From contig NC_084482.1 in the NCBI RefSeq assembly GCF_030035675.1, positions 223,058,943-223,122,942 of the forward strand: a stretch of DNA of 64,000 bases, in the 5' to 3' direction. The notes under the pieces were generated by a model. The model was not told where the DNA came from, made no database searches, and was given only the letters and a program-made list of their open reading frames with translations. This DNA comes from Rhineura floridana (taxonomy: Eukaryota > Chordata > Lepidosauria > Squamata > Rhineuridae). The translations under genes were made by a program, and so were the position numbers. The number at the start of each line of letters is the position of its first letter. Within the stretch, counting starts at the first letter, position 1. Of this stretch, positions 30,976 to 41,627 are shown in pieces.

Positions 30976-31115
30976 TATTGAAAGACTGTTCGTCAGAATG
31001 GCTACCTTCAGGCACATCAAAGGATCTGTACAAGGGAAGAGATGTATAAATGCTTTGAATGTGGAAAAAGCCTTAAGCAGAGTTCAACTCTTTCTGTGCA
31101 TCAAAGGATCCATAC
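30976..31115 (+). pseudogene. decayed fingers 18-19 of the zinc-finger array
   Basis: In the same phase as the array, finger 18 has lost its second cysteine and ends HQRIC instead of HQRIH, with two in-frame stops. Finger 19 ([20 protein letters not shown], then RIHTGK) is intact but lies after the stops. This shows the ancestral array was at least 19 fingers long. Confidence 0.8.
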
Positions 31116-31619
31116 AGGGAAGTTGGGTGACCAACAGGATTTTTATAGGAAGTTTCAGACCCCCGACACTCTTCTTTTACCTTAACCACAGGCTGTTCCA
31201 CTTCCCTTCACGTGATATTTTGGTGGCCTGACAGTTTTTCCTTTGCAGAGACAGAGAGGTTTTTGCTTTTACAGAGATGGGTGAGCACCCAAGATGGCTG
31301 CAGAAGCCAAAATAGCCTCTCAGTTTTCCAATTTTCCCCCATCATATTCCCCCTGGCAGTTTCTATCTGCCAAATTCAATATTCAGTTAATGACATTTCA
31401 TGTATTACTTTATCTACTTCCTCGAGATCCTCCCCCTCTGGCATTGTTACCTCGATTTGCATCATTCAAACATCAGTTTTTGTGATGGACTTAGTAGTTT
31501 TTGTCACACAGCATCTAATACAACATAACACCAACATAACACCAACTAATACACAAAAAACATTGCTGTTTAAGAACGTACCTATAGCCCACAGATATTT
31601 CTATCAAACTTTGAAAACA
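31116..31619. other. unassigned sequence
   Basis: Presumed former 3' untranslated or flanking DNA of the zinc-finger gene. No repeat, domain or clear AATAAA-plus-GT pattern was recognised. Confidence 0.3.
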
Positions 31620-33338
31620 GGGAAGAGAACTATTACAATAGTTATTGTATAGAAACCAAAAGGGAAGAACAGGAGACCTATTCCAAAAGATTAGAGAACT
31701 GAAAAACAAATTTGAACAAGAGTAGGGATGTTGAAAAATCAACAGGGGAACACACTGACTGACCGAGATGAAATAAAAAGAAGATGGAAGCAATACACTG
31801 AAGAACTCTATAAAAGAGATGCAAAGATGACAGATTCATTCACGGAGGAACCGTATGATGAAGATCCAGAAATTTTAGAATGTGAGGTGAAAGCTGCTCT
31901 TAAAATACTTGGAAGAAACAAATCACCAGGAATAGATGTCATATCAATAGAGCTGCTACAAGCTACTGAGACTGAATCTGTCCAAATTTTGAGAAAAATC
32001 TGTCAACAAATATAGAAAACTTAACAATGGTCTACAGACTGGAAGTGTTCAATATACATCCCAATTTCAAAGAAAAGGGATCCCAGGGAATGCAGTAATT
32101 ATTGAACTATTGCCTTAATATCCCATGCAAATAAAGTAATGCTCAAGATTGTACAACAAAGGCTCTTACCATATGTGGAGCAAGAAATGTCAGATGTCCA
32201 AGCTGGATTTAGAAAAGGAAGTGGCATTAGACATCATGTCGCCAACATACATTGGATAATGGAATGGACCAAGGAATTTCAATAGAAAATCACCCTGTGC
32301 TTTATACATGACAGCAAAGCCTTTCACTGTGTAGATCATGAAAAACTAATTGTCCTGATGCACAACCTATACTCTGGACAAAAGGCTACTGTAAGGATAG
32401 AATATGGAGAAACCGACTGGTTCCCAGTCGGAAAGGGTGTGAGACAGGGGTGTATTTTATCACCCTATTTAATCTATATGCAGAACATATCCTACGGAAA
32501 GCAGGATTGGACCAAGAAGAAGGAGGTGTGAAAATTGGAGGGAGAAAGATCAATAATTGAAGATATGCAGATGATACCATCCTACTAGCAGAAACCAGTA
32601 ATGATTTGAAACCAATGCTAATGAAAGTTAAAGAGGAAAGCACAAAAGCAGGACTACAGCTGAATGTCAAAAAGACTAAAGTAATGACAACAGAAGATTT
32701 ATGTAACTTTGAAGTTGACAATGAGGACATTGAACTTGTCAAGGATTATCAATACCTCGGCACAGTCATTAACCAAAATGGAGACAATAGTCAAGAAATC
32801 AGAAGAAGGATAGGACTGGGGAGGGCAGCTATGAGAGAACTATTAAAGGTCTCAAATGCAAGGATGTATAACTGAACACTAAAGTCAGGATCATTCAGAC
32901 CATGGTATTTCCAATATCTATGTATGGATGTGAAAGTTGGACAGTGAAAAAGGCGGATAAGAGAAAAATCAACTCCTTTGGAATGTGGTGTTGGAGGAGA
33001 GCTTTGCTCATACCATGGACTGCAAACAAGACAAATAATGGGTGTTAGAACAAATTAAACCAGAACCATCACTAGAAGCCAAAATGATGAAATTGAGGTT
33101 ATCCTACTTTGGACACATCAAGAGAAGACCTGGTTCACTAGAAAAGACAATAATGCTGGGGAAAACAGAAGGGAGTAGAAAAAGAGGAAGGCCAAACAAG
33201 AGATGGGTTGAATCCTTAAAGGAAGCCACAGACCTAAACCTACAAGATCTGCCCAGGGTGGTTCATGACAGATGCTTTTGGAGGTCACTGATTCATAGGG
33301 TAGCCATAAGTCGTAATCGACTTGAAGGCACATAACAG
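31620..33338 (+). mobile_element. BovB LINE, 5'-truncated (1.7 kb)
   Basis: It encodes RT and C-terminal parts: LTDRDEIKRRWKQYTEELYK, EVKAALKILGRNKSPGIDVI, QAGFRKGSG, the RYADDT region near 32570, KAGLQLNVKKTKVMTTEDL, and MLEQIKPEPSLEAKMMKLRL at 33042-33335. It ends at ACTTGAAGGCACATAACAG. Several stops and frame changes break it. Its last ~200 bp share unusual substitutions with the BovB at 39.1 kb. Confidence 0.94.
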
Positions 33339-33922
33339 GTGCTTTCACACTGTACTTTATTCCGTCATTCTGACGATTTCTTACCTGGTCATTTGCACAT
33401 TATATTTGAGCTTTCACACCACATACCAGGTAGCTCCAGAATTCTGGTGGAATGTAGTGCAAATGTAGCGCTAATTTCTGCAATACATGATACCAGAAAT
33501 AATCCGTTAGCAAGGCTGGGAACACGGAAGATCGCGGGTATTTTGTGCTAGCTGTAGGCACTGATGTGACAGGCATCCCAACATGCGGTGCATTCCCACC
33601 ATTTAGTCGCACGGTGTTTTTTTTCCTGACAAAAATGTGCCGGTATTCCAGGATCGGCGCAGAGAGCAGCAGCATCGATACAGCTATTATTGTGTCAGAT
33701 GCTAAAGGGAGAAGTGTCACATGGCGACAGGATGAGATATTAGACCTCCTAAACCTATGGGCTGAAGAAACAATTCCGCTCCGCTTAAAGAACAGTCACA
33801 GAAATATAAATATTTTCGAGGACATTTCAAAAGCAATGAAAAGGGGGCATGATAGATCTGCTGTTGACTGCAGATCAAAAACCAAATGTATGAGGCTTGA
33901 ATTGGACGTCAGCGGGTGACAT

Positions 33923-36900
33923 TGTTGGTCAGTGACGCAGGCTGTGAGACTCACAGACAAGGTTTTTAGCAGAGAGAGAGAAACCTGAAGCAGAAGGGTT
34001 AAGCTGTGAGAACAGAGTTCCAGACAATCAAGGTCAGTGGCTGGCTGGAAGTGTGATAAGGTGGGAAACTGGCAGGAACTCAGAGTGGGGGAAGAAGTGT
34101 CAATGGAGAGAGCTGTGTCTAATGTCTTTGCCTAGTAAAGACTCTTACAAGAAACATGCCTGGCCTGTCTTATTCCTGTTCTAAACGGCTCTTGGATTCA
34201 AACCACGTTTGACCTATTCACGCACTCACCAACAAGGGTTATGGGCCCAGCTTATCAGGCGTGGTAGCGGGTTTGAGAGCCAGTGAAGTGGCGTTGTTGC
34301 AGAGAGAAACAAAGCGCAAGTGAGAGGCAAGTAAGAGTGGGCAACATGGCTGTAAATCTGTCTTCCGGGATGCCAATGGAGAGGCTGAATGCTGTAAATT
34401 ACTCCAGCTGGAAGTGGAGAATGAGAGCAGTTCTGATTAAAGAGGATTTGAATGATGTCGTGGAAAAAAACCCTCCGGCAGCTCCTTCAGCAGCATGGCT
34501 GAAGAAAGACGAGAAAGCGAAGGCTTTTATTACTCTGGGGCTATCAGATTCACAACTGTTGCTGGTGAGTAATGAGCCGACTGCTAATCAGATGTGGGAA
34601 AAGCTAAGAGCCGCTCATGTGCAACAAACTGCGGGGAGCAGGCTGTGTTTAGCACGGAAACTATATCAAATGCGTTTTACAGATGATGTGACTATGGAAG
34701 AGCATTTGGCTGAATTTTGTAGATTAAATGCTGAGCTCCAAGATCGAGGCGTGCATCATAATGACTTACAGATGGTTTATCTCCTGTTATCTTCATTTGA
34801 TCAAAAATGGGACGTGCTGGTATCTAGTCTTGAAACCCAACCTGATGGGAATCTAACTTTGGACTTTGTGGAACAGAAACTTCAACAAGAGTGGAATAGG
34901 AGACAAGAGAACAAGAAAATAGAATTAAAAGAGGCTGAGACTGTGTCTGTACAAAACCGAAATCAAAGAAGCAGGGAAGAGACTAAAACATGTTATTTTT
35001 GTGGATCACGTGGGCATATACAAAGACATTGTTTAAAGAAGAGGAATAACAGAAACTTTGGAAGTCAGAGAGCAAGCGTGAACTTTGTTTCTAAGGAGAG
35101 CAATAAACTGATTAACTCTAAATGGCTTCTTGACAGTGGAGCGTCTAATTGCCTAATCACAGACTCTAGTTTATTTTACACTTCAAAACCGATGCAGGAG
35201 AAGATTTATCTGGCTGACGGATCAACTCAGGACGCGACAGCGAGAGGAACGCTGAAGATGGGTAATTTGGGAATTTTAACAGATGTATTATTGATTTCTG
35301 GTTTAAAATATAACATTCTATCAGTGAGAAAATTGGCTCAAATAGGTTGTAAAGTTACATTTGAAGGGGATAGATGTTTTGTGAGAAAAGATGGTGAAAT
35401 ATGCATGCAAGGGAAATTACAGAACCAAATGTTTATGGTTGAGTGCAAGCTTGATAAACACATGTGTGCTTGGATAGCAGTAAATAAAGAGAAACATGAT
35501 AATTGTGTCCATGAATGGCACAGAAAGCTGTCACACGCCCATTTCCAAAAGATACAAAACACCCCAAAATATAGTCAAGATTTGAAGTTAAAACACTGTG
35601 AGCATGTGGATGAGTGTGAGGTATGCTATAAAACAAAAATGACAGTGACTCCAGTAAATAAGAGCTGTGAAAGCACGACTACAGAACCCTATCAGCTCAT
35701 ACATGTGGATTTAGCTGGACCTTTTCAGTGCTCAAAAGGTGGAGCAAGGTTTTATTTAGTGATTGTGGATGATTTCTCCAGATTTACACATGTGTTCTTA
35801 TTGAAAAAGAAAAGTGATGCAGAAGAGAAATTGAAGGCATTCATACAGAGAACAGAAACACAACATGGGGTTGTTATCAAGAATATCAGATCAGATAGAG
35901 GTGGTGAATTTACCAGTAATTCATTTCAAACATATTTGGAAAAGAAGGGAATAATTCAGAGTCTAACTGCTCCCTTCAGCCCATCCTCCAACGGAACGGC
36001 AGAGAGGAGGAACCGGTCATTGCAGGATTCAATGAGAGCAATGCTAGCAGATGCTGATATGAATCAATCTTATTGGGGTGAATGTATTCTGTACACTGTT
36101 TATATTCAGAATCGTCTAATGCACAGAACAATAGGCATGTCTCCCTATGAGAAACTGACTGGAAGAAAACCCAGGGTGAAACACGTAGAACGTTTTGGGG
36201 CAAAATGCTGGGTACATGTAGCAAAACACTCAAGAGCTCAGGCAGGACGCATTTTGGGATTTCAGAATTCATATTACAGAGTTTGGTTGCCTGAGAAACA
36301 ACAAGTAGTGTTAAGCAGAAACATAAAGGTGATAGATAAACCTTGGAGAGACAGTCAAACAGTGATTCTTGATAGTGAAAGCAAACAGGAAGCTGCTGAA
36401 GTTCCTTTTGGGCAGCAAATTCCACTAAAAACTGCATTAAAAGATTTGATACATGGTGGCAAACGTACTGTTAAAAGACTGAGAAGTGAAGACATGATAA
36501 CACATGATACAGAAATGCCAAGTACTAGTGGTGCTGGTCCGAGTAAAATTGAGAGTGAGGAAGAAATGGAAATAGATAATGTCAGGAAATCAGAGAGAAA
36601 AACGAAAGGTCAACCTCCTCAGAGATTTGCATTTAATGTTACACAACAGAATAATGAAACAGATGAAATTCCAGTAGAATGGGAAAAAGAGGGACCAATA
36701 GATAAAGAAACAATGGATCTCATGTGGAAGTTTTGTGTTGAGGAATGAAATATAAATGTATTATCAAATAAAAGTGAACAAACATGAATCTGTGAAACTT
36801 GTGTAAATAAAGAATAAAGAGAAACTGAACTGAACTGAAAATGTAAATAGAAACTGTAAGAACACAAACCATGTACTGAAATGTATTGTAATGAAAAGTT

Positions 36901-37276
36901 AATGTTGTAGAAAATGTAATAATTGTAACATGAAGTTTTGTAGTCTGTAAGTCTCAGGTGGGGCTGTTGGTCAGTGACGCAGGCTGTGAGACTCACAGAC
37001 AAGGTTTTTAGCAGAGAGAGAGAAACCTGAAGCAGAAGGGTTAAGCTGTGAGAACAGAGTTCCAGACAATCAAGGTCAGTGGCTGGCTGGAAGTGTGATA
37101 AGGTGGGAAACTGGCAGGAACTCAGAGTGGGGGAAGAAATGTCAATGGAGAGAGCTGTGTCTAATGTCTTTGCCTAGTAAAGACTCTTACAAGAAACATG
37201 CCTGGCCTGTCTTATTCCTGTTCTAAACGGCTCTTGGATTCAAACCACGTTTGACCTATTCACGCACTCACCAACA
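33923..37276 (+). mobile_element. young Ty1/copia-type LTR element, incomplete
   Basis: The LTRs at 33923-34234 and 36965-37276 are 312 bp each, begin TGTTGG, end CCAACA, and differ by eye at one position. The 5-bp duplication GACAT lies on both sides (33918-33922, 37277-37281). The primer-binding site is 34236-34251 and a short purine tract is 36956-36963. An 821-residue frame (34283-36748) has a gag part with a CCHC knuckle (CYFCGSRGHIQRHC), a protease motif (LLDSGAS), the GAG-pre-integrase HEWHRKLSHAHF, and an integrase core (HVDLAGPF, IRSDRGGEF, SSNGTAERRNRS). The gag-protease-integrase order is that of copia. No reverse transcriptase or RNase H part was recognised, so it does not look whole. 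Age: very young, from the near-identical LTRs. Confidence 0.93.
34236..34251 (+). promoter_or_regulatory. copia primer-binding site, internal tRNA-iMet match
   Basis: GGGTTATGGGCCCAGC, directly after the left LTR, is the exact complement of the anticodon arm of vertebrate initiator tRNA-Met (GCTGGGCCCATAACCC), not of the tRNA 3' end. Copia of Drosophila is known to prime from a 5' half of this tRNA, cleaved in the anticodon loop. Confidence 0.85.
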
Positions 37277-37559
37277 GACATGCCCATACTATGATCGGCT
37301 TCAGGAAAGTTTGGGTGGCGATGCCAGCATAGCACCACAAGGAATTGCTCGAAGTCTTGAGATCAGACGGCAGCCATCCATGACAGCAGACAGCATTCGT
37401 GACAGACATGACTCCTGCAAGGAGATGATGGTGGAATCACAGGATTTAGAGATGATTAAGATGATCTTGGGTACGAAGGTAAGGTTTTTTTAAGTTGTTT
37501 ACTACCTTGGCATACCTGAGTTCTGTTGTTCCATTGTGACATACATGTTTTAAGCATTT

Positions 37560-37665
37560 TTTTATGTTTGATTTAATTTAATTTAATGTTTTTGTGATCT
37601 TTATTGTGTACAATTCTACTATTGTAAGCCGCCCTGAGTGCAACATGATAGGGTAGAATAGATTT
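37560..37665 (+). mobile_element. L2-like 3' tail
   Basis: TTTAATTTAATTTAATG, TGTAAGCCGCCCTGAGTGC and GGGTAGAATAGA resemble the plus-strand end of an L2-type LINE. It falls in an intron-like gap of the Myb/SANT relic. A second such tail is at about 38680-38733 (GTAAACCGCCCAGAGAGCTT). Confidence 0.55.
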
Positions 37666-38733
37666 TTGACAGTTTCTCTTTTATATGTCATCACACAGAT
37701 ACAGAAAGATCTTCTGCCTGTGATGAAGAGGAAATTATTAACTAACATGAAGCGTCTCAAGATATTTCAAGTGATGATGGTTTTGAGACTAACAAAGTAG
37801 GTTCCACTTTCTGGAGTTAAGACATTTATTTTTAAAGATACCAGGCTGGCATGCCTATATCCTGGTAATCAGTGTAATGCAAAACCCTGCTGTATTCCCT
37901 TCACTCCCCTTTCCCTTCACACATTTTCCAGGCTGGCATGCACAGAGTTTCACAAGCCATACTCTTGAACCCCTCCTTACTGACTCTCTCTGTCTCTCTC
38001 CCCCCCCCCGATCCCTGGCTTATTACATATATATGTTCTTATTCCTAGCTTCACAGATTGACCTAAGTGATACTAACAGGAGTGCTGCACCAGAGACGCC
38101 AAAGGAGAGGCTGGATCTCATGAGATCCAGGAACAGAACGTGCAACCATATAGGAGGTATGCTGCAGATGTTTCTGGAGCATTCCAGAGAGGAGGCCTTG
38201 AAGAAGAAAGCAAGAGGGAGAGAAAAGAGTTGTTTGAGAGGCTAGATCGTGAGGGGGCACTGTTTGAGGAGTTCCTAAATAAAATTGAAAATGACACTGA
38301 AGAGTGTAGGGAGGAGAGGATGATGATGATCCAGTCTACGCAGTCAAGCAATGAAATCATGGTCTCCATAGCCTCTGGATTAAAAGGCCTATCAGAGGCA
38401 ATAATGAAACAATTGCCAACAAGCAGTAAAGAACTGGGCACACATGACACTGAATCACAAAGTGTTGAATCTCAAAGTGGCCAATCAATATCTATTACTA
38501 CTGAAAGGTCAGTGCGTATCTCCAGAAAACGCAAACCTTACAGTCCCTAAAGTAACTGATTAAAACAATCACTATTCCACTAATATTTAATGTTAAACAT
38601 TCATGGTTTCTCTACAGTAATCCTGTGATTATTCACAAACTGTATTTTGCAGGATTATGAAACAGAATCCAAGAATGTTTACACGCTGTAAACCGCCCAG
38701 AGAGCTTCAGTTATGGGACAGTATATAAATAAG

Positions 38734-39558
38734 TTGACAATGAGGACATTGAACTTGTCAAGGATCATCAATACCTCGGCACAGTCATTAACCAAAATGG
38801 AGACAATAGTCAAGAAATCAGAAGGCGGCTAGGACTGGGGAGGGCAGCTGTGAGAGAACTAGAAAAGGTCCTCAAATGCAAAGATGCATCACTGAACACC
38901 AAAGTCAGGATCATTCAGACCATGGTATTTCCAATCTCTATGTGTGGATGTGAAAGTTGGACAGTGAAAAAAGCAGATAAGAGAAATATCAACGCATTTG
39001 AAATGTGGTGTTGGAGAAGAGCTTTGTGGATACCATGGACTGCAAAAAAGACAAATAATTGGGTGTTAGAACAAATGAAACCAGAACCATCACTAGAAGC
39101 CAAAATGATGAAATTGAGGTTATCCTACTTTGGACACATCAAGAGAAGACCTGGTTCACTAGAAAAGACAATAATGCTGGGGAAAACAGAAGGGAGTAGA
39201 AAAAGAGGAAGGCCAAACAAGAGATGGGTTGAATCCTTAAAGGAAGCCACAGACCTAAACCTACAAGATCTGCCCAGGGTGGTTCATGACAGATGCTTGA
39301 AACTGAGGTTATCCTACTTTGGACACATAATGAGAAGACATGATTCACTAGAAAAGTCAATAACGCTGGGAAAAACCGAAGGGAGTAGAAAAAGAGGAAG
39401 GCCAAACAAGAGATGGATTGATTCCATCAAGGAAGCCACAGAGCTGAACTTACAAGATCTGAACTGGGTGGTTCAGGACAGATGCTCTTGGAGGTCGCTG
39501 ATTCATAGGGTCGCCATAAGTCGTAATCGACTTGAAGGCACATAACAACAACAATATA
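38734..39558 (+). mobile_element. BovB LINE with duplicated 3' end
   Basis: It enters at GTTGACAATGAGGACATTG and is open as a 231-residue frame (38850-39545: MCGCESWTVKKADKRNINAF, SLEAKMMKLRLSYFGHIKRR). The block KLRLSYFGHI...SLEKS.TLGKTEGSRKRGRP...VVHDRC or VVQDRC occurs twice in tandem (39113-39297 and 39301-39480). It ends GGCACATAACAACAACAA and runs into a short TA repeat. Confidence 0.93.
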
Positions 39559-39671
39559 TATATATAAAGAGAAATAATAGCGGAATAAATGTTTGGTGTG
39601 GATGTGATTAACGCACATTAATGAAATCTGCAATGGATTCTTTCATGAGGCTATGGATGTTGGAATCCATG

Positions 39672-40044
39672 CTGAATGTTGGAAGATTCAGGACAGACAA
39701 AAGGAAGTACTTCTTTACTCAGCGCATAGTTAAACTATGGAATTTGCTCCCACAAGATGCAGTAATGGCCACCAGCTTGGACGGCTTTAAAAGAAGATTA
39801 GACAAATTCATGGAGGACAGGGCTATCAATGGCTACTAGCCATGATGGCTGTGCTCTGCCACCCTAGGCAGAGGCAGCATGCTTCTGAAAACCAGTTGCT
39901 GGAAGCCTTAGGAGGGGAGAGTGTTCTTGCACTCGGGTCCTGCTTGCGGGCTTCCCCCAGGCACCTGGTTGGCCACTGTGAGAACAGGATGCTGGACTAG
40001 ATGGGCCACTGGCCTGATCCAGCAGGCTCTTCTTATGTTCTTAT
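39672..40044 (+). mobile_element. CR1 LINE 3' fragment
   Basis: It encodes NVGRFRTDKRKYFFTQRIVK and LWNLLPQDAVMATSLDGFKR, then the 3' UTR to CTTCTTATGTTCTTATG. The flanks ATGGATGTTGGAATCC and ATGGATGTTGTTGAATCT look like an imperfect target duplication. Confidence 0.93.
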
Positions 40045-40779
40045 GGATGTTGTTGAATCTAATCCTGTAAAGTATTGTGGAAGCATTTTGAGGTTGCGTA
40101 CACAATTTGCTTGTTGTATTTACAGGAACGAGTTCAACTACGTAATTTTACTTCAAAAATACCACATTGTTTCCTCATATATTTTTGTAACATTAACCAT
40201 AAATGTAACTCTTTAATAAAAATCTGAACCTTTTCTGTAAAATAAACTATTTCTTTAAAGTTTCCACATCTACTTATTTCATTGACATCCCTTATAGGCT
40301 AGGCTGAGAAACTGTGACTGCCTGGTCCTCTGGGGATGTGCAGTCTGGTCTCCCTGGTCTTATTTCAACACTCTAACCACTTCACCACACAAGCTGGCAT
40401 GCTGAGGGGATTCTTCATGTATGAAACAACCACTATCGTTTTTTTCTTTATAAAAAACAACACTTTTCAATAAAACAAGTTTTCTTTATTTAAGCAATTA
40501 AATTCTGTCCAGGAACTTTTTTTTCTTTTAAAGTAAGTGCAACGTGGTTATTTCTGTTGTTTTCTTACAAAGATGAGTACAAAAATAAAAGTAAAAATAA
40601 ATCTCTTTATTGCAAGGTGATGGTTTTTTAACATTCGGTAACAAAATAAATTTGGGGGGAAAATAACCCTTTACAGGAGAGAAAAATACATAAACAAATC
40701 CCTCTCATACATATTCCCAGGGAGGTGCTGGCTTTAATTAAAACATATGGTTTTTAAAACATAAGTTAGACCACTCATT
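40045..40779. other. unassigned AT-rich sequence
   Basis: Contains TTTAATAAAAATCTGAACC and AAATAAACTATTTC near 40210-40255, which look like polyadenylation-type signals on the plus strand, but no coding exon is tied to them. About 40290-40400 looks like a worn tRNA-SINE scrap (AGGCTGAGAAACTGTGACTG, CTCTAACCACTTCACCACA). Confidence 0.3.
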
Positions 40780-41045
40780 TTTTCCCAATATTAAGCTGTC
40801 ATAGCTTCCCTAGATTCCCTATTCTTCTCACAGAGCTGCAATGCTCAACAGTTTTCTTGAAGTGAAAATCACAGTGAAACTTCTCTAGCCACTGGAGCTC
40901 TGTGAGGGGAATAACAGTCCTGACAACTCTCAGCACCATTTACAAACTGTAATTGCCACGAATGTTTGGGGGAAGCCATGACAGTTTAATAGTGGATTAA
41001 TAGTTGAAAAAATGAATGGTGTGGTGGGAGAACTCTTATGAAATG
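40780..41045. repeat. MITE-like repeat
   Basis: It holds CCTTCTCACAGAGCTGCAA-type and GGACAACTCTCAGCACC-type blocks and a GTTTGGGGGAAGCCATGACA motif shared with the MITE at 11915-12125. Ends are not clear. Confidence 0.4.
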
Positions 41046-41084
41046 CTATGGTCCTTTTATTCATGTCTGTCAGATGCAGGCATT

Positions 41085-41445
41085 TATTTTATTTATTTAT
41101 TTAATTAAGCTTATATACCGCCCGACTAGCAACAGCTCTCTGGGCGGTGAACATTAAAAATACAATAAAAATAACACAAAACTGTACAGTCTAAAATCAA
41201 AATATAATAATTTACAATTAACAGGAATTAAAATGCCTCAGAGAAGAGAAAGGTTTTAACCTGGCGCCAAAAAGATGATAGTGTCGGCGCCAGGCGCACC
41301 TCCTCGGCGAGACCATTCCATAGTTTGGGGGCCACCACTGAGAAGGCCCTAGATCTTGTCACCACTCTCCGGGCTTCCCTATGAGTCGGAACCCGGAGGA
41401 GGGCCTTCGTAGTAGACCGTAGTGTACGGGCCGGTTCATATTCTC
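41085..41445 (-). mobile_element. L2-clade LINE 3' end
   Basis: TTATTTATTTAATTAAGC and ATACCGCCCGACTAGCAACA, followed by the complement of the C-terminal LWN-SLAEEVRLAP and RVVTRSRAF-type residues. It is close to 25383-25740. Confidence 0.85.
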
Positions 41446-41627
41446 TCCTAGTTATGTTACTTCATCCCTTATTTGTTCAACTTTGTCGAACAGCATCTTA
41501 ATGGGAGGGAGAGAAAATCAAAAGCTGGAACACAACAAATTCAAGCCGAGAGTTGAGGTTTTAATTATAAATTCAAAGCAACATGTGAAATGCATAATAA
41601 ACGTACGATAGGCAACCAAAATGCACA

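Larger units (their letters stand above)
33633..38551 (+). pseudogene. Myb/SANT-like (trihelix) gene relic, split by copia
   Basis: The first exon (about 33633-33922) encodes a Myb/SANT-like DNA-binding domain: VTWRQDEILDLLNLWAEE (the initial W and E-rich helix), then NIFEDISKAMKRGHDRSAVD and CRSKTKCMRLE. After the inserted copia element, 37283-37478 carries the domain end (TCPYYDRLQESLGG) and a linker to MIKMILGTK, with a GTAAGG donor. Later exon-like blocks are 37698-37800 (acidic; SSACDEEEIIN then a stop, EASQDISSDDGFE) and 38050-38551 (RLDLMRSRNRT, MLQMFLEHSREEALKKKA, then in another frame ELFERLDREGALFEEF and SVRISRKRKPYSP). The stop, the frame changes and the shortened third helix indicate a pseudogene. 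Such genes are host transcription factors or partners of Harbinger transposases; which applies here is open. Confidence 0.65.

Noticed and set aside
29836-31020. 394-residue antisense frame across the zinc-finger array
   Set aside because: It is a shadow created by the periodic 84-bp finger repeat; the sense strand holds the C2H2 motifs.
30053-31231. 392-residue second sense frame over the zinc fingers
   Set aside because: The same periodicity gives open alternate frames; the sequence is only a shifted reading of the finger repeat.
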